DNA from: Planctomycetaceae bacterium
GTDB lineage: Bacteria > Planctomycetota > Planctomycetia > Planctomycetales > Planctomycetaceae
NCBI GenBank assembly: GCA_029259845.1
Contig: JAJDEI010000085.1
Span: forward strand, 1 to 34,074
Direction of reading: 5' to 3'
DNA: 34,074 bases
The translations under genes were made by a program, and so were the position numbers. How positions within the stretch are numbered: position 1 is the first letter of the stretch; every line of letters begins with the position of its first letter. Shown piece by piece: positions 27,643 to 34,074 of this stretch. The notes beneath the pieces were generated by a model. The model was not told where the DNA came from and searched no databases. It saw only the letters and a program-made list of their open reading frames with translations.

Positions 27643-29097
27643 TCATTCTGTTTGCGGTTCTTCCGGGGCCGATTCTTCCCCCCGCCCGGCCAGCAACGTC
27701 TCAATCGCCGACAGGAGCAGGTGCTCGCAGGGGCCGGAGAAGGCGTAGCTTTGTTCGTAGCCGCCGCGGTCGGTGTAGATGCGGTCGCCGCCGATGTAGC
27801 CCATCCCGCAATCACCGTACCCGGCGACCAGGACAAATGACTCCGGCTGCATCCGCTGGGCGGCGAGCTGATACTGGACGAACGGTTCCCCGGGCAGATG
27901 CAGCAGACGGACGGAGCCGATCGTCAGGCAACTGAGCTGCACCTGGCCGTTGGCTTTCATCCGGTCGATCCACGCCAGGTGGATCGCCGGTTTCAGCCGG
28001 GCGGCATCGTTTGTTGCATTATCGGCCAGCAATTGGCGATTGGCCTGTTCGGCGAATGCGGGGTCGCGGCGCGGCGGGAAGTGAAGGGGAAGCGTCTGCC
28101 ATCGGACCGGTGCGGCGGCTTCGAGTTTGATGTCGGCGATGCTGCCTTTCATGGCGTCGAGGATGCGGCTCGTCAGAGCCGTGCGTGCTTCACGGGTGCC
28201 GTCGTTGTATTTCCCCATGCCGATATCCCCGCCGCACGCGGTGAAGTACATTTGAAAGACGCCGGACTCTTGCTGCAACCGCTCGCGGGCGATGCCCACG
28301 GTGTCGTAGCTGATCCGCGCATCGCCGTAAAAACTCTGCGGGTGGGTGGCGTAGTAATGGATTTGGGCGAGCGGCGTCCCGTCGCGAGAGAACGAAAGCG
28401 TCCGCAGCCAGGGGTCGATGAGTCCCTCCGGAGCCGCCTGCAACGCGGGGTCCTTGGTGCTGCTGTAGCGAACCCGGATTGTTCCGTCGGGCTGTTCGAC
28501 ACGGCGATTGGACGCCACCCGGTCGACTTTGGCTTTGCTCGTGCCGATGTGGGTGACCGGTTGGTTTTGCTTGAGCGCTTTGTGGATCTGCGCGACGAGC
28601 TTCGCGGCGGTGTCACGCTCGTAGGCGATTGTGGCGAGCCGCCGCGGGTTGTCGTCCGGGAGTTGGATTTGTTGTGCGGACGAATCAATCGCCGGAGCCG
28701 TGTGCTGATGCAGGCAATGCACCGCCACACGCGCCACCGACGTACCGGCGGCGGCGGCGATCTGCTTCCGCAGGAAATCGTACGACTCGTTGTGCACTTC
28801 CATCCAATCGATCGTGCACATCACATAGGTTCCCCCCGCATCGCTGAGCACCACGCCCTTGGCCAGCAGCGGATGCTCAACCGTCTCCGGCAACGGGATG
28901 AATCCCAACCCGACCGGCTCTCCCACGGGCGGGGTGCTGTCGCATTGAAACGTCGCGATCCGCAGCGAGCCTTGATTCGGCGCGGCACCGCCGGCACAGC
29001 ACTCGGACCCAGACAGTCCCACGAGCAACACCAACGCGCTCGCTACGAAAACGCGCCGCCAAATGGACGGTGAGGATTGAATTCCCGGTTGGCACAT
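27643..29097 (-). CDS. Secreted ceramidase-like protein, paralogue of the neighbouring fusion's N-terminal domain
   Basis: A 484-residue exported protein. ATG 29097 has a strong AAGGAG site eight bases upstream and is followed by a signal peptide (hydrophobic 16-30, cysteines near the cleavage region that could allow a lipobox-like site, though the match is poor). The body aligns by eye with the fusion protein downstream: IATFQCDSTPPVGEPV, IDWMEVHNESYDF, VHCLHQHTAP, YYATHPQSFY, ACGGDIGMGKYNDGT, GYGDCGMGYIGGDRIYTDRGGYEQS. This is the neutral/alkaline ceramidase-like family, where the histidines and the aspartate or glycine-rich loop form a zinc amidase site. The two genes are 162 bases apart in the same direction. 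True ceramide hydrolysis is not established for planctomycete members. Confidence 0.9.
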   Translation of the reverse strand: MCQPGIQSSPSIWRRVFVASALVLLVGLSGSECCAGGAAPNQGSLRIATFQCDSTPPVGEPVGLGFIPLPETVEHPLLAKGVVLSDAGGTYVMCTIDWMEVHNESYDFLRKQIAAAAGTSVARVAVHCLHQHTAPAIDSSAQQIQLPDDNPRRLATIAYERDTAAKLVAQIHKALKQNQPVTHIGTSKAKVDRVASNRRVEQPDGTIRVRYSSTKDPALQAAPEGLIDPWLRTLSFSRDGTPLAQIHYYATHPQSFYGDARISYDTVGIARERLQQESGVFQMYFTACGGDIGMGKYNDGTREARTALTSRILDAMKGSIADIKLEAAAPVRWQTLPLHFPPRRDPAFAEQANRQLLADNATNDAARLKPAIHLAWIDRMKANGQVQLSCLTIGSVRLLHLPGEPFVQYQLAAQRMQPESFVLVAGYGDCGMGYIGGDRIYTDRGGYEQSYAFSGPCEHLLLSAIETLLAGRGEESAPEEPQTE

Positions 29098-29198
29098 GGG
29101 GATGGCTCCTTCGCTGTCGGACCGATCTCTCATTCTTCCCGCGGTCGCGGACGTTTCGTTGAACAAGAGGCTAAGAAATCGGGATGTCGAACGTCGCT

Positions 29199-29519
29199 TC
29201 ACAACTGACCGCCGCCGTCGGCAAGCATGCCGTCGATACGTGCCCAGTCGAGCACGTTCGAAAGGACCGGCCAGACTCGCACAAACCTGCGAAACGTTCC
29301 CCAATCGCGGCTGATCGCCCCGATTACCATACCCACAAGAATGAACGCAGCCGATGGAATCTCAACAGCGAGCACCATGACCACGCCAATCCCGAAGAGC
29401 AGGACAAGCAAGAGATGACGACCCGCCGCGAGTGCCACCAACCCGCCCACGGTAGGCGGTGCGTCATGAAAGCCCCGGTACTGCTCAAGCGTCTTGCGCT
29501 GAAGTGCTGTTAGCTTCAT
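29199..29519 (-). CDS. Small membrane protein of unknown function
   Basis: A 106-residue protein with two hydrophobic helices, about 35-53 (LLLVLLFGIGVVMVLAV) and 56-70, separated by a short polar turn, a basic-amphipathic N-terminus and a C-terminal tail FRRFVRVWPVLSNVLDW. I recall similar unnamed proteins from planctomycetes but know no function. It lies 101 bases upstream of the ceramidase-like gene in the same direction, so it may share its transcript. Confidence 0.7.
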   Translation of the reverse strand: MKLTALQRKTLEQYRGFHDAPPTVGGLVALAAGRHLLLVLLFGIGVVMVLAVEIPSAAFILVGMVIGAISRDWGTFRRFVRVWPVLSNVLDWARIDGMLADGGGQL

Positions 29520-29681
29520 TCAACGATTCCAATGGAACGGGCCCGGTCGAAAGCGCGTCGCTGCTTGGCCGCCGGATCGGATCTGCAGGAAGGCCCATGC
29601 ACCAATCATAGGGTCGTGCGCGATGATTGGGAGGACCCGCCGCGAAAAAAGGGCTTGTTCGCGACAACCTCCAGGGCGTGG

Positions 29682-30402
29682 TCACTCCGACGTACTGGTT
29701 CTTGTCTCGGATGAGTCTTGAAATTGCATCGAGTACAGATCCGCATCCTGCAGGAGGAAACGGAGCCGCACCGGTTTGCCGGCGAGCCGGCTGACGTCGT
29801 CACTGCCTTTCCAAGTGACATCCTGTTCGAACGAGCCCCCGAAGATGTCATCGCAGTCATCCCCTGAGAACCCTTCCTGAGAACCCTTCAAGTGGTTCGC
29901 CGCCGGCGGCATTCCCCACGGCCTTGTAGGCGGCATCCGGCGAGCAGTCCGGATTGGGATCCTTGAAGGGCGTAAAATCGTGTGCACCCAGTCCGTCCCA
30001 GACAATGTTGTTCTTTCGCGATCCCTGGAATTCGAACTGGCCCAACGCTGGTTTCTTCCAGTGGATGCCGTCTGTGCTCTCGGCGTAGCACGCGAGCACT
30101 CCATGCGAAGCCGGCTCCCCTTTCAACACCTGAGAAACCGCTTTGTAGTACATGCGGTAGAGATCGCCGTCCCGGAAGATCGTATGGTAGCCGCAGGAGT
30201 TGCCTTCCCAGGGTTCGTCGTGGACGATCGCGACCTCGCGCGGCACTGGCTGATGCAACCGCAGTTCAGCACCGTCCATCTGTTCGATCAGAAAATCGTC
30301 AACAAACAACTCCCGCCGCGAGCCAACCTCAATCGGCTCCGCCGCACGTGCCATCGGGGGCACACAAGCCAGCAGAGAAAACGCGACCAGTGTTCGCCGC
30401 AT
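29682..30402 (-). pseudogene. Broken secreted protein gene with 13-bp tandem duplication and internal deletion
   Basis: The N-terminal piece (from ATG 30402) has a signal peptide and the pattern RRELFVDDFLIEQMDGAELRLHQP...YHTIFRDGDLYRMYYKA...KNNIVWDGLGAHDFTPFKD, known from planctomycete secreted proteins resembling GH32/GH43-type beta-propellers of about 450-550 residues. After GEPLEGFSG the frame breaks at a stop (29857). The C-terminal piece, DDCDDIFGG...DVTWKGSDDVSRLAGKPVRLRF...DADLYSMQF, continues in another frame to 29682. At the break, CCTGAGAACCCTT is repeated exactly (29863-29875 and 29876-29888). Removing one copy restores one frame reading LEGFSGDDCDDIF. Even then the protein would be about 235 residues, so roughly half of the family's usual middle part is missing. 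Confidence 0.85.
29863..29888. repeat. 13-bp perfect tandem duplication
   Basis: CCTGAGAACCCTT occurs twice in direct succession. Thirteen is not a multiple of three, so the extra copy shifts the frame of the minus-strand gene listed above. Confidence 0.95.
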
Positions 30403-30600
30403 GAGGGAAGCCGCTCTTTCTCTGACGTTGTCTCTTGGTTGTATGGCCATGCCTGCCGGCGTGAGCAACATCAGGCCGACGGGCGCTGCGTTTGATCGAG
30501 TATAAACGGTTCCTCCGACGAATGCGTATGCAGACGTGTGAATCGCGGCGAGATCGTGTGCCGGTTTGCCGTAGGCCGACTGTTCATGCTACGTCGGCGG

Positions 30601-30620
30601 TGAGGAAACGGCCGCGGATC
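30601..30620 (+). repeat. Second copy of the 2593-2612 repeat
   Basis: Nineteen of 20 bases are identical to 2593-2612. Only this arm is present; the facing arm seen at 2651-2661 is missing here. Confidence 0.6.
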
Positions 30621-30627
30621 CCCCTGA

Positions 30628-30663
30628 GGGCTCGAAGCGTTACTCAGAGCCCGAAGCGTTAGC
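30628..30663 (+). repeat. Short tandem repeat with CCGAAGCGTTA core
   Basis: GGGCTCGAAGCGTTACT (30628-30644) is followed by GAGCCCGAAGCGTTAGC (30647-30663). This GAAGCGTTAG core resembles a repeat I recall as common in planctomycete intergenic DNA. Confidence 0.5.
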
Positions 30664-30781
30664 AGCCCGTTGAAAAACGTGTGCCACGGCTGTGTCAGCC
30701 GTGCAAATGTCTGAAAACGGACTGGTTTCTCGCACTGCCGAGACGGCAGCGGCACGCGGAAGTGAGTTTTTCAACGGGCTG
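30663..30781. mobile_element. MITE with 16-bp perfect terminal inverted repeats
   Basis: CAGCCCGTTGAAAAAC (30663-30678) and its exact complement at 30766-30781 bound a 119-base element flanked on both sides by TTAG (30659-30662 and 30782-30785), a target duplication of the YTAR type used by IS5-family transposases. Inside are two smaller hairpins, CACGGCTG-TGT-CAGCCGTG (30685-30703) and CTGCCG-AGA-CGGCAG. There is no coding capacity, so it would need a transposase supplied elsewhere. Confidence 0.82.
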
Positions 30782-30984
30782 TTAGTGCCGGGTCAATCCC
30801 CTCTCGGTGGCGCATAGACGTAAAGACACCGCCCCATCCGCCGCGATCCGAAAACACTTCATACCGGCAAATAGGCCTCCACCACCAAGCGAATCGCCTC
30901 CGCTTCACGTCGCGCTGGTTCTCGGTCGAAAACAGTTGTGTTAGACTTGAGACAACCCTGTCAACAAAGTCGACTGCGGATTCG

Positions 30985-33900
30985 ATGATGAAGATTGCCT
31001 CGCTGACATTCCTCTGTTTGTGGACGCTCGCCAATCATTCGCTTGCGGCTGAGACCGCGGGCACCGGGGCCAAAGACGCCGGTGCCGATGACACGCATCC
31101 GGAAATCCGCTTCAACGACCACATTCGACCGATTCTCTCGGAATACTGTTTCGCCTGCCACGGTCCGGACTCGGGGAGCCGCCAGGCGGACCTGCGGTTG
31201 GACGTTCGCGAGAGCGCGATCGAAAGCGGCGTGATCTCGCCCGGTGATGCTGGGGACTCTGAGTTGATCGCGCGGATCTTCAGCGATGATCCGGACGTCG
31301 TGATGCCGCCGCCCGATTCCGGCAAGACGGTCTTCACGGAAGAGAAGGAGCTTCTGCGGAGATGGGTTGATGCGGGCGCCGTCTGGCAACCTCACTGGGC
31401 GTTCATCAAGCCGCAGCGGCGCGAACTGCCGGTTCCTGCCCGAGCCGCCGATTGGGCGAACAACGCGATCGACCATTTCGTGCTGGCGAAGTTGGACGAA
31501 TTGGGATTGCAACCGAACGGTCCGGAAGACCCCCGCCGGCTGGCGCGGCGGGCGGCGCTCGCCATCACCGGACTGCCGCCGACAGCCGATTTGTTGGAGG
31601 AATTCTTCCCGTTGGACGAAAGGGATGCTCCCGATGCGAACCCGGATGAAAATGCGTACGAGCGATACGTCGAGACCTTGCTGGCATCGGAACACGCGGG
31701 TGAACATCGGGCGCGGTACTGGCTCGACGCGGCGCGGTACGGCGACACACACGGGATGCACGTCGACAATTACCGCGAAATCTGGCCGTACCGGGACTGG
31801 GTCATCAACGCCTTCAATAGCAACATGCCGTTCGACCGGTTCGTGGTCGAACAGATCGCCGGCGACCTGCTGTCCGACCCGTCGCTCGACCAGCAGATCG
31901 CCACCGGCTTCAGCCGCTGCAACATCACAACGTCCGAAGGGGGAGCGATCCCGGAAGAGTTGGACGTGCGGTACATGGTGGATCGCGTGGAGACGATGGC
32001 AACGGTCTTCCTCGGACTGACAGCCGGGTGTGCCGTCTGTCATGACCACAAGTTCGACCCGCTTACCCAGCGCGAGTTCTATCAACTGGGGGCATACTTC
32101 AACAACACGACGCAGCCTGCAATGGACGGCAACCAAAAGGACACGCCTCCCGTGGTCGTGCTCCCGGCAGCGGAATTCGAGGAGGAGTGGGGCCGGCTGC
32201 AGAAGCAACGGCGCGAGCTGCGACAGGAATTGCATGACTGGCCGGACGACGCCAGCGCATGGTGGCCGACGCGCGAACGAGAGTTGCAGCACCCCATTGC
32301 CGCCGACGAACTCCTGTTGTGGCTGTCGCTCACCGACGGGGAAGGGAACACAGTTGAAGTCCCCGCTTCTGTCACATGGGCCACGGAGCACCCCTTTGGT
32401 TCCCGCGGCATTCGGTTCGGCGACGACAGCGAGTTTCGTGCCGATCTCCCACAATTGCGGAGTGACGAGCCGCTCACGGTCAGCTTCTGGTTCCGTACTC
32501 CGGACCGTTTGATCTCGACGACGTTGTTCGATCAGACGCAAACCGTCGCGAAGGCAGAAGCCACCAATGGCGAACCGAAGAAGGACAAGCCGGCTGAGGT
32601 GACGGTGGGTTGGAAAATCACCAGCGGCACCGCCGGCACGCTCAACTTTGAGCTCCGTGATCGGTCCGGCAATAAAATCGGCGGCCGATTGCCCGACAAC
32701 GACGCCTTGAAGCCGCGCGTCTGGCAGCACGTTTGTGTGAGGTACTCGGGCGGACAGTCGACGTCGTCGATCAGCATCCTCGTCAATGGAAGGATGATCG
32801 CGCTGCGGAACTCGACGGAAGAGCACGTCGAGGCCGCCGCGTTGGCCGAGACACCGCTCAAGATCGCCGGCAGTTTGCCGACAGCGGGGATGAGCGACGT
32901 GCGCATTCTGCGCCGCTGGGTGAACGACAATGAAGTGCAATTGCTGGCCGACGACGGCGTGCTGAGGAAACTGATGAATTCTGAGACCGCCTGGAACGAT
33001 CTCGATCCGAAGGACCAAGACCGGCTCGCGCGCTACCACCGGGAGGCGCTCAACAAAGACTACCGGGCACGTTCGCGGGAACTGGCAGACACACAACGCC
33101 GCCGAGACGATATCTACTCGCGTTCCACAACCACGCTCGTCATGCAAGAGCGCTCCACACCCCCGCGCGCTTGGGTGCTCGAACGAGGCGAGTATGACCA
33201 GCGGCTCGACGAGGTGGCGACGGGTGTGCCTGCCATGCTGCCGCCCTTACCCGAGGACGCCCCCGGCAATCGGCTGGGATTGGCCGAATGGCTCGTGCAT
33301 CCCAATCACCCACTGACCGCTCGCGTGACAGTCAACCGGCTGTGGCAATCGGTTTTCGGCGCCGGTTTGGTGAAGACGGCGGAGGATTTCGGTGTGATGG
33401 GAGACCGCCCCAGCCATCCGGAACTGCTGGACTGGCTGGCGGTCGAGTTCGTCGAATCGGGATGGGACGTCAACCACATGCTCAAGCTGATGCTGACCTC
33501 GGCGACGTATCGGCAAAGCTGCATTGCCACGCCCGAAAAACGAGCGGCTGATCCGGAGAACCGGTTCCTCGCCCGCGGGCCGAGGGTGCGGCTTGCTGCA
33601 GAGGTCCTCCGCGATCAGGCGTTGGCGGTCAGCGGTTTGTTGCAGGGGCAGGTCGGCGGACCGAGCGTGAAACCGTACCAGCCCACCGGATTGTGGTCCG
33701 TGGTGGCCATCACCGGCAGCAACACGCGTGTTTTCCAGCGCGACTCCGGCCCTGCACTCTACCGCCGCGGCCTGTATACGTTTTGGAAACGCACATCACC
33801 TCCGCCTTCGATGTCCGCCTTCAATGCGCCCACTCGGGAACAATGCACCGTTCGCCGCGAACGCACCAACACACCGCTGCAGGCGCTGGTGATGATGAAC

Positions 33901-34074
33901 GACCCTCAGTTTGTGGAGGCCGCCCGCCACCTTGCCGAGAATGCGATCAAGCGATGCGACGATGCCCGGTCGCGGGCCGCATGGATGCTCCGCACCGTCC
34001 TCTGCCGGCCGGCCGACGAAATCGACGTGACCGAGGTGGCGGCTGCGGCGGGCGAATTCCTCGCGATCTTTCAG
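30985..34074 (+). CDS. PSCyt1-PSCyt2-LamG-PSD1 secreted cytochrome-like protein (cut by window end)
   Basis: The frame runs for 1030 codons from ATG 30985 (a second ATG follows at 30988) to the edge without a stop. It begins with a signal peptide (about 1-22). The PSCyt1 domain follows, with heme motif CFACH at 55-59 and VMPPPDSGKT near 108-117. PSCyt2 (DUF1549) spans about 155-370 and has a second heme-type motif CAVCH at 349-353 in GCAVCHDHKFDPL. A concanavalin/LamG-like beta-sandwich lies at about 441-655, and PSD1 (DUF1553) starts near NRLGLAEWLVHPNHPL (about 760) and contains RVTVNRLWQSVFG, GDRPSHPELLDWLA and RRERTNTPLQALVMMNDP. The family is nearly confined to planctomycetes and relatives, and is thought to work in polysaccharide oxidation in the periplasm together with DUF1501 proteins; the gene next downstream, outside the window, is expected to be one. 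Confidence 0.94.
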   Translation, partial: MMKIASLTFLCLWTLANHSLAAETAGTGAKDAGADDTHPEIRFNDHIRPILSEYCFACHGPDSGSRQADLRLDVRESAIESGVISPGDAGDSELIARIFSDDPDVVMPPPDSGKTVFTEEKELLRRWVDAGAVWQPHWAFIKPQRRELPVPARAADWANNAIDHFVLAKLDELGLQPNGPEDPRRLARRAALAITGLPPTADLLEEFFPLDERDAPDANPDENAYERYVETLLASEHAGEHRARYWLDAARYGDTHGMHVDNYREIWPYRDWVINAFNSNMPFDRFVVEQIAGDLLSDPSLDQQIATGFSRCNITTSEGGAIPEELDVRYMVDRVETMATVFLGLTAGCAVCHDHKFDPLTQREFYQLGAYFNNTTQPAMDGNQKDTPPVVVLPAAEFEEEWGRLQKQRRELRQELHDWPDDASAWWPTRERELQHPIAADELLLWLSLTDGEGNTVEVPASVTWATEHPFGSRGIRFGDDSEFRADLPQLRSDEPLTVSFWFRTPDRLISTTLFDQTQTVAKAEATNGEPKKDKPAEVTVGWKITSGTAGTLNFELRDRSGNKIGGRLPDNDALKPRVWQHVCVRYSGGQSTSSISILVNGRMIALRNSTEEHVEAAALAETPLKIAGSLPTAGMSDVRILRRWVNDNEVQLLADDGVLRKLMNSETAWNDLDPKDQDRLARYHREALNKDYRARSRELADTQRRRDDIYSRSTTTLVMQERSTPPRAWVLERGEYDQRLDEVATGVPAMLPPLPEDAPGNRLGLAEWLVHPNHPLTARVTVNRLWQSVFGAGLVKTAEDFGVMGDRPSHPELLDWLAVEFVESGWDVNHMLKLMLTSATYRQSCIATPEKRAADPENRFLARGPRVRLAAEVLRDQALAVSGLLQGQVGGPSVKPYQPTGLWSVVAITGSNTRVFQRDSGPALYRRGLYTFWKRTSPPPSMSAFNAPTREQCTVRRERTNTPLQALVMMNDPQFVEAARHLAENAIKRCDDARSRAAWMLRTVLCRPADEIDVTEVAAAAGEFLAIFQ

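Larger units (their letters stand above)
30403..30984. other. Intergenic region with repeats and a MITE, no gene
   Basis: Between divergent genes this region holds a copy of the GAGGAARCGGCCGCGGATC repeat (30601-30620), a short tandem repeat (30628-30663) and a MITE (30663-30781). I see no open frame of note; the promoter of the plus-strand gene should lie in 30790-30970. Confidence 0.6.

Noticed and set aside
29602..29630. Inverted repeat CCAATCAT / ATGATTGG
   Set aside because: Eight-base arms with a 13-base loop and no T-run or nearby start; within what chance allows.
30961..33147. 728-codon minus-strand open frame
   Set aside because: Antisense shadow of the PSCyt1/PSCyt2 gene, rich in Arg, Val and Gln with no motif.

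Overview
The window looks like the chromosome of a planctomycete (phylum Planctomycetota). The evidence is the family content: a PSCyt1/PSCyt2/PSD1 giant secreted cytochrome-like protein, a PVC-type membrane-bound dehydrogenase with a terminal c-type heme motif, ceramidase-like secreted proteins, frequent GTG starts, high GC, and intergenic palindromic repeats. The genus cannot be told from the sequence alone. I see no rRNA, tRNA, CRISPR array, prophage or intact transposase gene.

Layout. 1-189 holds the end of a small transposon-like element and a hairpin. 190-2415 (-) is a secreted two-domain alpha/beta hydrolase. 2819-8007 (+) is a GlcD/GlpC-type FAD and iron-sulfur oxidoreductase coupled by ATGA overlap to moaD, followed by a 0.5 kb block of repeats and then moaE and moaA of molybdopterin synthesis. 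8135-8610 (+) is a small RelE/ParE-like toxin-antitoxin pair. 8689-9882 (+) is a cysteine-desulfurase-family enzyme, ending in a strong terminator. 10250-10872 (-) is a self-contained operon (promoter, operator, CsoR-family repressor, tiny secreted Cys-rich peptide, terminator). 11157-13497 (+) holds an exported sugar-acid-dehydratase-like enolase superfamily protein and a C45/penicillin-acyltransferase-like Ntn hydrolase. 13574-16911 (-) has an alpha/alpha-barrel-like orphan and a Pcm-erythromycin esterase fusion. 17346-19869 (-) is a lipid-modification pair (cyclopropane synthase-like methyltransferase and geranylgeranyl-reductase-like flavoprotein). 20377-23141 (+) is a heat-shock pair, hsp20 and lon, behind a good sigma-54-type promoter match. 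23206-29097 (-) is a ceramidase-dehydrogenase-HEAT-cytochrome fusion and its single-domain paralogue, with a small membrane protein upstream. 29682-30402 (-) is a broken secreted gene with a 13-bp tandem duplication at the break. 30663-30781 is a MITE, and 30985 to the window end (+) is a PSCyt1/PSCyt2/PSD1 protein cut off by the edge.

How it fits together. The secreted hydrolases, ceramidase-like proteins, cytochrome-type dehydrogenases and sugar-acid dehydratase suggest the usual planctomycete life on complex extracellular polymers and lipids, with electrons from oxidised substrates passed to periplasmic cytochromes. The most unusual parts are the CsoR/Cys-peptide operon with an altered metal site, the ceramidase-dehydrogenase fusion beside its paralogue, the sigma-54-like hsp20-lon promoter, and the signs of repeat-driven remodelling (split moa cluster, MITE, broken gene). 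I did not find a defence system or a clearly new multi-gene machine.
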